A stretch of DNA of 64,000 bases from M3007 sp965249785 (GTDB lineage: Bacteria; Bacteroidota; Bacteroidia; Chitinophagales; Saprospiraceae), in assembly GCA_965249785.1 (NCBI GenBank), contig CBDFMU010000016.1, positions 1-64,000 on the forward strand, given 5' to 3'. The position numbers and the translations under genes are program-made. Under the pieces are notes generated by a model. That model searched no databases. It had not been told where the DNA came from and worked only from the letters and a program-made list of their open reading frames with translations. Shown piece after piece: positions 48,571 through 57,500 of this stretch; positions within the stretch are counted from its first letter, which is position 1, and each line of letters opens with the position of its first letter.

Positions 48571-49695
48571 TTCACCCCTATTCCCTGCATTCCCCGCCCA
48601 CATTTTCAAATCCTGTTTATTAATCGCCGCCGCCATCATTTCGGGAAATAAATCCGGCGTGCAAGCGAACGATGGAATATCCAAAGCAGCGAGCGCCGCC
48701 GCATTATCGTGGTCGTAAGAAGGAGCACCTTCATCATTGAGAGCCAACAGGGTCACCATCGTAATACCGGATTGGCGCAAGGCAGCGGCCTTTTTGAGCA
48801 TTTCGGCGCGATGGCCACCTTCAAACAGGTCGCTGATCAATACCAGAATAGTATCCTGCGGAGTCTGGACAAGATTTTGGGCGTAGCCTAAAGCTTTATT
48901 GATGTCGGTGCCGCCACCCAATTGCGTGCCAAACAGCACTTCCACGGGATCGTGCAATTGGTCAGTTAAATCCACCACCGCCGTATCGAACACCACCAAA
49001 CTCGTGCGCACCGCCCGAATGCTGGCCAGCACGGCCCCCATCACCCCGGCATACACCACCGAACTCGCCATACTGCCACTCTCGTCGACCAGCAGAATAA
49101 CATGGCGCAGAGCCTGCCCTTTGCGGCCATAGCCAACCAAATGTTCCGCGATAATGGTCTGATGTTCTGGTTGATAGTGTTTCAGATTTTTATAAATCGT
49201 GCGCCGCCAGTCAATTTCGTTGTGGCGGGGGCGACGGTTGCGGACGCTGCGATTTAGCGCACTTTGCACGGCTTCGCGGAGCGGATGCCGGAGTTTTTTC
49301 TCCAATTCTTCCACTACCTGACGTACCACGCGACGGGCCGTTTCGCGGGTTTCGGCGGGCAAGGCTTTGTTCAGCGCGAGCAATGCGCCGATCAAATGTA
49401 CATCCGGCTCTACGCTGGCCAACAGTTCGGGTTCAAGCAACATGCGCGTGAGGCCGAGGCGTTCGAGGGCGTCGCGCTGCATCACCTGCACTACCGGCGC
49501 GGGGAAATATTTGCGGATGTCGCCGAGCCAGCGATTTACGTTGGGCGCGGAACTGCCGAGACCGCCTTTGCGCTGGCCATCGTAGAGGGCTTCCAGCACG
49601 TTATCCATGCCAGCACTGGCCGCGTTGAGCGGTACGTCCTGTTCGGGGTCGGCTTTTTTGCCGAGGATTAGTCGCCAGCGTTCGAGAGAAGTCAA
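48547..49695 (-). CDS. VWA-domain protein (CoxE/MoxR-partner type)
   Basis: The 382-residue protein has an N-terminal helical half and a von Willebrand factor A domain with the MIDAS motif LLVDESGSMASSVVYAG (about residues 202-218, D-x-S-x-S), the second metal-site GGGTDINKAL (about 257-266) and LVLISDLFEGG (about 283-293). Cytoplasmic VWA proteins like this usually act with a MoxR AAA+ ATPase in metal insertion or complex remodelling; none is next to it here. RNRRPRHNEIDWRRTIYKNL is a conserved linker. The last residues TLMWPR and the TGA stop come from the word TTAATGTGGCCAAGGTGA. Confidence 0.82.
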   Translation of the reverse strand: MTSLERWRLILGKKADPEQDVPLNAASAGMDNVLEALYDGQRKGGLGSSAPNVNRWLGDIRKYFPAPVVQVMQRDALERLGLTRMLLEPELLASVEPDVHLIGALLALNKALPAETRETARRVVRQVVEELEKKLRHPLREAVQSALNRSVRNRRPRHNEIDWRRTIYKNLKHYQPEHQTIIAEHLVGYGRKGQALRHVILLVDESGSMASSVVYAGVMGAVLASIRAVRTSLVVFDTAVVDLTDQLHDPVEVLFGTQLGGGTDINKALGYAQNLVQTPQDTILVLISDLFEGGHRAEMLKKAAALRQSGITMVTLLALNDEGAPSYDHDNAAALAALDIPSFACTPDLFPEMMAAAINKQDLKMWAGNAGNRGEITLMWPR

Positions 49696-49700
49696 AAAGC

Positions 49701-49730
49701 AGTTAGGAGTTATAAGTTATGAGTTATGCC
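49701..49730. repeat. ATAACTCAT word array
   Basis: On the minus strand GCATAACTCATAACTTATAA and CTCCTAAC. The words hold the end of rfaE2 (RHNS and the TAA stop) and the leader of the VWA gene. Confidence 0.7.
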
Positions 49731-50217
49731 TGTTTAAAATCTTCTGTTCGATGTTGGTAGTGGAATAGCCGGTTACGAAGGGTAGGCTGCGTACTTGTCC
49801 GCCATTGGCTAATACGCCTGCGGAACCGACGATTTGTTCGGGTTGCCAATCGCCGCCTTTGACCAGAAAATCTGGTTTTATTAGTTCGATTAATAGTAAT
49901 GGCGTGTCTTCTTCAAATATTACTACGGCATCCACTACTTCCAGCGCAGCGAGTAAATGGGTGCGGGTGAGTTCGTCGTTGATGGGGCGGTTGGGGCCTT
50001 TCAATCTTCGCACGGAGGCTGCACTGTTGAGACCAATTACCAAACGGTCGGCGAGGTCGCGGGCCTGGGCTAAATAGTGTAAATGGCCGTAGTGTAATAG
50101 GTCGAAGCAGCCGTTGGTGAAAACGATTTTTTCGCCCGCTGCCCGCCATTTATTGAGGGTTGTGGCCAGTTGCTCCGGGGTTTGTATTTTTGATTCTATC
50201 TGGGAAAAGAAGGACAT
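49717..50217 (-). CDS. rfaE2: D-glycero-beta-D-manno-heptose 1-phosphate adenylyltransferase
   Basis: This enzyme activates heptose 1-phosphate with ATP to ADP-heptose for lipopolysaccharide core synthesis. The 166-residue protein is a nucleotidyltransferase with FTNGCFDLLHYGHLHYLAQA (about 34-53, HYGH motif), VIGLNSAASVRRLKG (about 61-75), LLIELIKPDFLVKGGDW and the C-terminal GYSTTNIEQKIL with the STTxII-like signature. It lacks the kinase half, so HldA must be encoded elsewhere. It is 31 bases downstream of a flippase-like gene. Its C-terminus RHNS and stop are within an ATAACTC word array. Confidence 0.9.
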   Translation of the reverse strand: MSFFSQIESKIQTPEQLATTLNKWRAAGEKIVFTNGCFDLLHYGHLHYLAQARDLADRLVIGLNSAASVRRLKGPNRPINDELTRTHLLAALEVVDAVVIFEEDTPLLLIELIKPDFLVKGGDWQPEQIVGSAGVLANGGQVRSLPFVTGYSTTNIEQKILNRHNS

Positions 50218-50221
50218 TTTC

Positions 50222-50262
50222 TTAATGTGGTCAATTAATAAATGGTGGTCAATGTGCTTGCC
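50222..50262. repeat. CACATTGACCACC word array
   Basis: On the minus strand GCACATTGACCACC and TTAATTGACCACATTAAG. The first word supplies the TGA stop of the flippase-like gene; the array ends at the rfaE2 start. Confidence 0.75.
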
Positions 50263-51292
50263 GGTTTATAATCGGCAACAACACCAAAGCCAGCACGCCA
50301 CCCACAATATTATAAAAAATCTGAATGGCGAAAAACGCGATATTAGCATAAGAAAACGCATCGCCACCGCTGATGCCATATAACGCCAAACCGGCAATAG
50401 CCAGTGCGTGAAAAGTCCCCATGCCGCCCGGCGACGGAATGACGAAACCCAGCGTACCGAACACAAACACCATCAGGGCCGCGCCCGCGCCCAACTGCGC
50501 CGTGGGCGGAAAAGCCTGCAAATTGAAATAGCATTGCAGGTAAAACATCAGCCAGATGCCCAGAGAATACAGGATAAACAAACTCGGTTGGCGGAGCCGA
50601 AACACACTGCGCAGTCCATCCCAGAAGCCTTTCGCCAGGTTGGCAACTTTTTGAAAAACCGGGAGATGTTGCAAACGATTCCAGAAAACGATCAACGCTA
50701 CCACGCCCGCTACCAACAATCCCAAGGCGGTCAATACAAAGGTATTTTGCAGCATGCCACCGCTTTGCCCGTCATTGTTTCCACGTTGCGCGAGGAAGTT
50801 CAACAAGGTGTTGCCTTCAAATAGAAAAGCCAAACCGACTACCAAGCCCAGACAAATAAAGTCCATCAAGCGATCCACGACCGTCGTACCGATCACTTTT
50901 TCCACCGGAATTTTTTCGTAGCGAGCTAATGAACTGGCACGTACTACTTCGCCGATACGCGGAAAACCAAGATTGGCAAAATAGCCTAATAGGATGGTTA
51001 GCAACCTGTTAGCAAAGCCTGTTTTGTAACCCAATGGCTCGATCAGCATTTGCCAGCGTAAAGCACGAAAGATATTGCTCACCGTAAAAGCCGCTACCAC
51101 CGCCAGCATCCATCCAATATTTACAGTGGAAAAATCGTACAGCAACTTGTCCAGCAAACTGCATTGATCCGTGGGAACACCATCCAGGCGGCATTGCTCC
51201 TGAAAAGCGGTATTCTGGCTGCGAAAGACCAGGGTCAGGATGGCGATGCCAATGCCAAGAAATAGGAGGAACTGTAGGGCTTTTTTCAACAT
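50249..51292 (-). CDS. LPG-synthase-TM/AglD-type membrane protein
   Basis: The 347-residue protein has eight hydrophobic segments, ALRWQMLIEPLGYK (the RxxRW-type motif, about residues 75-88), a YFANLGFPRIGEVVRASSLA re-entrant region (about 102-121), TTVVDRLMDFICLGLVV and FVIPSPGGMGTFHALAI (about 290-306). It belongs to the same superfamily as the protein at 22037. These proteins are inner-membrane lipid flippases or glycolipid-related. Its operon with rfaE2 suggests an envelope lipid role, as inference. The start at 51292 (MLKKALQFLLFLGIG) is preferred to the ATG at 51331. Confidence 0.78.
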   Translation of the reverse strand: MLKKALQFLLFLGIGIAILTLVFRSQNTAFQEQCRLDGVPTDQCSLLDKLLYDFSTVNIGWMLAVVAAFTVSNIFRALRWQMLIEPLGYKTGFANRLLTILLGYFANLGFPRIGEVVRASSLARYEKIPVEKVIGTTVVDRLMDFICLGLVVGLAFLFEGNTLLNFLAQRGNNDGQSGGMLQNTFVLTALGLLVAGVVALIVFWNRLQHLPVFQKVANLAKGFWDGLRSVFRLRQPSLFILYSLGIWLMFYLQCYFNLQAFPPTAQLGAGAALMVFVFGTLGFVIPSPGGMGTFHALAIAGLALYGISGGDAFSYANIAFFAIQIFYNIVGGVLALVLLPIINRQAH

Positions 51293-51401
51293 GGCTAAAA
51301 AATGGCGCAAAGTTGGCAAAATACCCGACAAGCCAGTATGTACAATTGCGCTAAAATAGTAAATTGGCTTTTAATGAGACTCATTTACAGCATTCATCAA
51401 C

Positions 51402-51440
51402 GAAAAACGGCTGTCCCAGACGAATCTGAAACAGCCGTTT
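51402..51440 (-). terminator. Intrinsic terminator of the BON-LysM gene
   Basis: On the minus strand AAACGGCTGTTTC, loop, GGGACAGCCGTTTTTCG: a 10-pair stem AAACGGCTGT/ACAGCCGTTT followed by T residues. Confidence 0.8.
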
Positions 51441-51458
51441 GGTAGAAAAAAGTATAAC

Positions 51459-51839
51459 TTACTTGTTCGGAATGGTCAATACCTGGCCCACTTCGATTTC
51501 GTCCGGATCGCTCAGGATGTCACGGTTGGCATCAAAGATTTTTTTATAATCTTTCATGTTTTCGTAGTAATGATCGGCGATTTTACTCAGGCTTTCTCCC
51601 TTGGTGACAGTATGCTTGGTATAATAGTCCGTGTTGGCTACGGTAATGTCCGCCATAATATCCGTTGGCACATTGCCGCCGGCTGCTTTGATAGCATCCC
51701 AGATTTGATCTTTTTCATATTGCGAGTCCACTTGACCGCTCAGATTAAGAATACCGTTGACTTCTTCTACTTTGCCACCGCTAATACCGAGTTTTTCACC
51801 GAGGCTGATAGCGCTTTGATACTTGCTTGTTGTTGACAT
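51459..51839 (-). CDS. BON-LysM protein (YgaU/Kbp-like)
   Basis: The 126-residue protein has an N-terminal BON-like domain (VEEVNGILNLSGQVDSQYEK and DQIWDAIKAAGG, about 24-55) and a C-terminal LysM domain (HTVTKGESLSKIADHYYENM and VGQVLTIPNK, about 75-125). This is the layout of YgaU, the cytoplasmic potassium-binding protein Kbp of enterobacteria. There is no signal peptide, in agreement with a cytoplasmic or non-classical location. It has its own terminator. It follows the TamL gene on the same strand but is 144 bases away. Confidence 0.85.
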   Translation of the reverse strand: MSTTSKYQSAISLGEKLGISGGKVEEVNGILNLSGQVDSQYEKDQIWDAIKAAGGNVPTDIMADITVANTDYYTKHTVTKGESLSKIADHYYENMKDYKKIFDANRDILSDPDEIEVGQVLTIPNK

Positions 51840-51982
51840 GGTTGGTTCAAAATTTTGTTAAAAAAGGAAAATTAAGGTTTCCGCCGCAAAGGTGTAAGTT
51901 TCCAAAGAAAGCGACAACCGGAAACGGCAAATTCCGCGCATAAGAACGTACAAAAATCAATTGGTCACTTTCATACGCCGGG

Positions 51983-54319
51983 TCAGAACGGATAACCGAA
52001 AGAAAAGTTCCAATTCAAATTTTCGCTTCGCCAAACGTGGCTGCCAAAATGCAGATCGTCGCCCACCCAGCGTTCGCCAGCGGCTAAGTAAGGCTTGCTC
52101 AATGGCACCGCCAAATCGAGCCGCAGCACGAAAAAGCCTAGATTGACCCGCAGCCCGACCCCGGCTCCGCTCGCCAGTTCTTTATAAAAACTATTGATAC
52201 GAAACCGCGTAGCAGGAGAAGATTCCGGCCCAGAGGAAAGCCAGATATTGCCTGCATCCACAAAGAAGGCCAGTTCCGGGTAACGACCGATGGGCATTCG
52301 GTATTCCAGACTGCTTTCTAGCAACATATTACCAGTATATTGACCCACCTGCAGTTGACCAGATGTCTCTTCACGCGGCTGCGTACCTGGCCCGACGGTA
52401 CGCGGCGCAAAGGCCCGGACACTGGACGCGCCACCAATGACGTAGCGATCCAATATGGCCACCGTACCATTGCGACGCAGTGGAATACCTGCACCGATGG
52501 AAAACCGTGCCGCCAGCACATTGCGCCCGTTCGTTTTTTGATATTGACGGTAATCGGACTCGACAAAAAAATTCAGCGGGCTGGCCAACTTATAATTGTC
52601 GGGCAAATATTTACTACCCGTATAGCCACTCGCCTGGAACGAAAACCGTTGCCGAAAATACCGCGTGAATCGCCGCGCAGGTTCCAGCCGTTGATCCAGC
52701 GTGAAGGTATAATTGGGTTTATATTCCACAAAAGTGAGCAGCGAAAGCGAGGTGCCAGTCGTGTCGCTGGGGATTTGGGCAATCAATCGCTGGCGGATGC
52801 TGCCGTCATTAATCGTAGAAAACTGGACCCCCAGACTCACTGGATTGATTTCCTGCACCACAGAGCCGCGCCGGTTTTTCTTCCATAAATAGCCCGCTTC
52901 CGTCTCTACACGCTGAAAACTCAACCGAAAACGACCAAATTCCGGTATATTGTACTTGAATAAATTGGCTTCATGCGTCAGACTAAACTGCGTAGTACTG
53001 AACGCCAGCGTCCTCTTTTCAGGAATAAATAAAAAGCGCGGCAGCGTTATTTTGGCAGCAGCATTGCTCACCAAAAAATCCTCGAAATCGAAATTGGTTT
53101 TATCTGTCCGCAAATAAGCCCCGTCCAGCGAAACGCGCAAAGCCTCGGCCCCATGAAAAATATTGCGGTGATTAAATGCCGCTCCTGCCCGAATTCCATA
53201 ATAAAAACTCGGTGAAAAAATGCCCGAAAACGCCCCTTCTATCCGTTTTGGCTGATAAGGCGTGAGATAAATTCGTGCATCCAACAATGTATCTGCCAGC
53301 GGCGACACCGTGAATTTTATATTGATAAACTTGTACAAATTCAGGTTTAGCAGCCGAAAAATGGTGCTTTGGTAATCATTATTGGAATAATACTCACCGC
53401 AACGCAGGAAAATCTGCCGACTGATGATTTCTGGTTTGGTGGTCAGCTCGTGGTACACATACTTGATGCAATCGAAACGCAAAGTGTCGGTATTTCGCCG
53501 CTCTTCCGGAGACTGTTTGGCCAGGTCATAATCAGGATAAACGGTGACACTGGCGATGCGGTAGCGTTCCCGCTCCTTTTCGCCAACCTCTGGTTTTACC
53601 CGCAAAGTTAAATTCACCTCGCCGCGTGGATGCAGCGTATCGGCTTCAAAAAGCAGGTTGTCTGGCGCAAAATAATACCAGCCATAATTGCGCAAAGTGT
53701 CGTTCAAACGCTGCCGTTCGGCGATCATTTCCTCCAAATGATAAGGCTGTCCAGGCTGCACCAGCGACTTGGGCCGCAATGCCCAAATAGAACGCGTCAA
53801 AGTGCTGGAATCAGGCGGATAAACCACATTGTCTATCTGTTCACGGGGTGTTCTAACCAACACATTATGAGTCAGTTGCACCGTATGTTTCTTTATCTTT
53901 TCCTCCGAATCAATTTTTATTTTAAAAAATCCGTCGTTGCCCGCCCGCTCATTCAGCAATTCATGGTGGCGATTAGGAATTTTGGCCTGATACAATACGG
54001 GTTCTTCGCCCAGGTGATTAGCGATGAAATTGCCAAAACTCTTTTCGCGGCTGTTATGGAAGGTGTTGTAGATGGACAATTGGGGCCGCATCCACAGAAT
54101 TTTCTTGTTCGGGCGCGGCAGTACGACCGCGAGTTTCAGGTCAGTTTTGAGTATTTTGGTATTCCATTCTTTGTCCTCTTTGGTAATTTTAATTTTTGCC
54201 CCTTGGTATAAGTGTTCTCCTTCGCGGAGTTTGCCCGTGCCGGTACAGCCTACGCCTAATGCGGCCAGCAAAGCCAGCAAAAGGAGATAAAAAGGTGTTT
54301 TATGGTAAATATGTTTCAT
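51983..54319 (-). CDS. tamL: TamL: BamA/TamA-like outer-membrane lipoprotein
   Basis: The 778-residue protein starts MKHIYHKTPFYLLLLALLAA with lipobox LGVGC (Cys near residue 25), then POTRA-like alpha/beta units (LNDTLRNYGWYYFAPDNLLF; FRLLNLNLYKFINIKF) and a C-terminal beta-barrel with the Omp85 features YVIGGASSVRAFAPRTVGPG, SLEYRMPIGRYPELAFFVDA, ASGAGVGLRVNLGFFVLRLD and a final FSFGYPF ending in Phe. In Bacteroidota this lipid-anchored TamA form (TamL) works with TamB to place proteins or lipids in the outer membrane. It lies behind tamB on the same strand. The in-frame ATG at 54409 would translate a repeat element. Confidence 0.88.
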   Translation of the reverse strand: MKHIYHKTPFYLLLLALLAALGVGCTGTGKLREGEHLYQGAKIKITKEDKEWNTKILKTDLKLAVVLPRPNKKILWMRPQLSIYNTFHNSREKSFGNFIANHLGEEPVLYQAKIPNRHHELLNERAGNDGFFKIKIDSEEKIKKHTVQLTHNVLVRTPREQIDNVVYPPDSSTLTRSIWALRPKSLVQPGQPYHLEEMIAERQRLNDTLRNYGWYYFAPDNLLFEADTLHPRGEVNLTLRVKPEVGEKERERYRIASVTVYPDYDLAKQSPEERRNTDTLRFDCIKYVYHELTTKPEIISRQIFLRCGEYYSNNDYQSTIFRLLNLNLYKFINIKFTVSPLADTLLDARIYLTPYQPKRIEGAFSGIFSPSFYYGIRAGAAFNHRNIFHGAEALRVSLDGAYLRTDKTNFDFEDFLVSNAAAKITLPRFLFIPEKRTLAFSTTQFSLTHEANLFKYNIPEFGRFRLSFQRVETEAGYLWKKNRRGSVVQEINPVSLGVQFSTINDGSIRQRLIAQIPSDTTGTSLSLLTFVEYKPNYTFTLDQRLEPARRFTRYFRQRFSFQASGYTGSKYLPDNYKLASPLNFFVESDYRQYQKTNGRNVLAARFSIGAGIPLRRNGTVAILDRYVIGGASSVRAFAPRTVGPGTQPREETSGQLQVGQYTGNMLLESSLEYRMPIGRYPELAFFVDAGNIWLSSGPESSPATRFRINSFYKELASGAGVGLRVNLGFFVLRLDLAVPLSKPYLAAGERWVGDDLHFGSHVWRSENLNWNFSFGYPF

Positions 54320-54348
54320 GTTTAAAAAAGTGGTAGTCAGATAGCAGG

Positions 54349-54558
54349 ACAAGGTTTTTAGGTGTACTCTCCTAAAAACCGCCTCGTTGTGTAAGCGCCT
54401 CCCTACCACCTACCCTTAAAGGGGCGGGGAACTTAATTGTGAAGGACTTAGTGGCTTTTGTATTTAGAAAATATATTTCCATAATGTCCTGATAATCAAT
54501 ATAAAACACCATAATCAGATCCCCATCCCTTTCAGGGGAGGGGTTAGGGGTGGGGTCC
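54349..54558. repeat. GGTTTTTAGG hairpin and paired GC-rich repeat between tamB and tamL
   Basis: GGTTTTTAGG, loop TGTACTCT, CCTAAAAACC is a perfect 10-pair hairpin (54354-54381). It is followed by GCGCCTCCCTACCACCTACC and CTTAAAGGGGCGGGG (54392-54430) and, facing it, ATCCCCATCCCTTTCAGGGG with AGGGGTTAGGGGTGGGG (54519-54557). A frame across it reads DPTPNPSPERDGD, the usual mistranslation of this widespread repeat; I do not count it as a gene. Confidence 0.75.
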
Positions 54559-57500
54559 TCACTTCCCCCCAAATTCCTTAGCTAACAACAGTCCCGCCCC
54601 TGAATTCCGAAGATTGGAAGACGACGAATTCAGCAATTCAAAACCGCGCTCTGAAAAGACCGTGACTCGAAATGCCCCATTGGGTGTCAAAGAATATTCC
54701 ACGGAGGCATTTTCCAAAGCACTGTGCACGTCATCGCCGTTCGAGCCCCCCACGGAGGTGCCACCCGACAGTTTGAACGTAAGGCGATCTTCAAAAAATG
54801 ATTTTTGCAAACGCAATTGGTAGTTGGTAGTCCCCTCGGCATTGCTTTGGCCTTTGTTGGTAGAGCCTTCCGTCGTCGTCAGGTCTATATCAATAAAGGT
54901 CAAATATTGGTCCGCCAAGGCGTTCAATTGCCCGGTCAGGAAACTGCTCAGACCCGATTTTAACGGGTTGCCGCCGCTGGAAGGAAAGCCCAGGTTGTTA
55001 TCGTTAATAAAATTGCGCAGCAGCAATACACCAAACACCTGCTTCGACAATTGATTGGCATCCTGATTCACGTTGCTCAATGCGCTCACCACCAAATCTG
55101 AGCCACTACTGCTGGTAGTGATATTCAGTCCTTGCTGCTGGGAGGCTGGATAAATAAACTGAAAACTAACGTTGGGTTCCGTCACCGATCCATTCACGGT
55201 CGTTTGCAGCAGGAAGACCTGCGTTTTGCGGTATTGTGCCGTTTCTTCCTGCGAAGCCGAGGCTAACTGATTGGTAACCAATGGGTAAGGCGAGGCTTTG
55301 AACTCGTATTGGGCTTTCAGGGCCAGTTCAGGCGTACGCACATCACCCGTCCAGGTGATCGTACTGCCACGCGCCACCTCGAAACTACGTTTCACCACCG
55401 ATTGGTAGGAATAATTGTACACCCCGCTGAGCAGTTCCACGCGACCCGACAAAGTCATGGTACCATTCGCCAGCATATCGAGTTGCAACCTGCCGTCGGC
55501 TTTCCCCCGGAAATCGTCGCCAGTAACGGGATTGATGACACTATTAATGGTCAGGTTGGAGTCAATTTCCACGCTGGCACTCAATGTAAAAGCATTCTTG
55601 GTGACTGGCGCATCGTAAATAGCCGGGCGCACATACTGGCGCGGAGGCGGAATAAAATACACAATGCCTTCATGTTGCAGGGATTGCGTAGCCGCGTCGT
55701 ACACGTAAGTAACGTTGGATTCCTTAGCGGTTTTGATAGTTACCTGCACGTCCGGCTGGGTCAATGGGCCGCGTACTCTACCGTCCATCGAAACGTACAA
55801 TTCGCCGTAGTAGACGGGATTTTGTTGTTTGGTAGAACTCAGTACTTGCCAGCGATCAGCGTGTAGCCGCAGGTTGGTTTTAATATCCTTCCAATCGTTG
55901 GTCACCAGTTTTCCGTTGATTTCCAGGGTTTTACCATAAGGATCGCGCAGAGAGAGACCATCCAGGGAGACACCTGACTCCGTAAATTCAATCGGCGTTT
56001 CGCTCAATTCGTAGCGCACATTGGTGGCCACCGGAGTAAAGTGGGTTTCGTGCAATTGCACTTTCCCCCGCACTTGTGGCGCGTCGGTGTTACCATTTAT
56101 TTTCAAATGCGCTTCGGCCCAACCGCCCAGATCGCTCAGCACCTGGGCTACAAAAATGTCGAAGTTGTTGTAGTTCAATCGGTCAATATCCACGGCGAAA
56201 TCGAGGCCCATTTTGTTGCCCGCCAGCGTATGCGTTGCACCATCTATTTTGATGGATTGACCGTCACCCGTCAGCGTCAATTTCCGCACTTCTACGCCGC
56301 CCGTCGCAATGCGAATACGATTTTCGGGGTCCACCGTCCATTCTTTGAAATCAATGACCTGGCGCGGATTCAGCATTACGACGGTTTCTTTATTGGCCCC
56401 ATTTAACGCCGCTTTAGCCGCTAACAGGAAACGGGCGCGACCCGTGCTATCACTGGCCTGGAAGGAAACGTTGGCGACATTAGCCCGAAATTGGCCATTC
56501 AGCAACGCATTTTCGATAAAACCCTGGTCGCCGCGTTTTATCGAAGGTGTAGTCAGTACAAATAGAGCCGCCGTATCACCCGCATACGAACGCACATTCA
56601 GCGAGTCCACATCCCACTCTTGATAAACGATGCGCGGAGCCTGAACGATCAGGTTGAAATAATTGCGCTGCCCAATCAGCGACGCTTCGATATTTACCGG
56701 ATCCAAACGAGATAAACCCGGCACCAAACCCGTCGTCAATACGTCCGTTTTTATTAGTCGAAGTTGTATAGACAAAGAATCATTGCTGACCGGCGGTACC
56801 GCAGCCGTGCGATCCACCGCAAAATATTGGTCAATAATATTGGACATGGTCGTAGAAAGATCGGCCAGCGCGAAATAGCCTTTGATCTCGCCTTGCAACC
56901 AGTCGGAAGCAATTTGAATGTTGTTGTGGCGGTTGTCCAGCTTCACATCCAACGCCAGATTGCCCGGACGAATATGTACCGTATCGTATTGTAAATCAAT
57001 ATCTTCGATCTTCACCTGCGCCGTCAAGGTATCCACCGACAAGCCTTCCGAATGGGTGAGAATGTGCATACAAACCGTAGTCGGCCGGTTGGCCCAACCG
57101 AACTGGCGCAGGTCCACACAGTTGAGAGAAATATCGGTTTCCAGCAGCGGTATAGCGGTAGAAAAATCCCCCGAAATCTTGGCGTGGACAGCAGCGCGCT
57201 CGTCGGGTGACTGGAACTCGCCGTTGAAACGTTTTCCATCCACATTCCCAGCCAGCGTGAGGTCACGTAAAATGAGATTATCCCAAATGACCGAATCAAA
57301 TTTGCCCGCCAATTGGAGTTTTGCTGTCTGCATAACTTGGAAACCCTCGCCATTGACCTGGGCCGTAAAGCCAATCGTTTTCAACGGGCGCAGCGAAGTA
57401 TCCACGGCTAATTGACTGACCATCAGGTTTTGAACGAGCAAATTCATGGCGTAGGTGCTGTCGCGCAGCGTTCCATCCACGCGCATTTGCCCCAAATTGC

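Noticed and set aside
54372..54572. Open frame reading GGSEDPTPNPSPERDGD, preceding tamL
   Set aside because: It translates a widespread GC-rich intergenic repeat (PTPNPSPERDG type) and has no promoter or conserved protein character.
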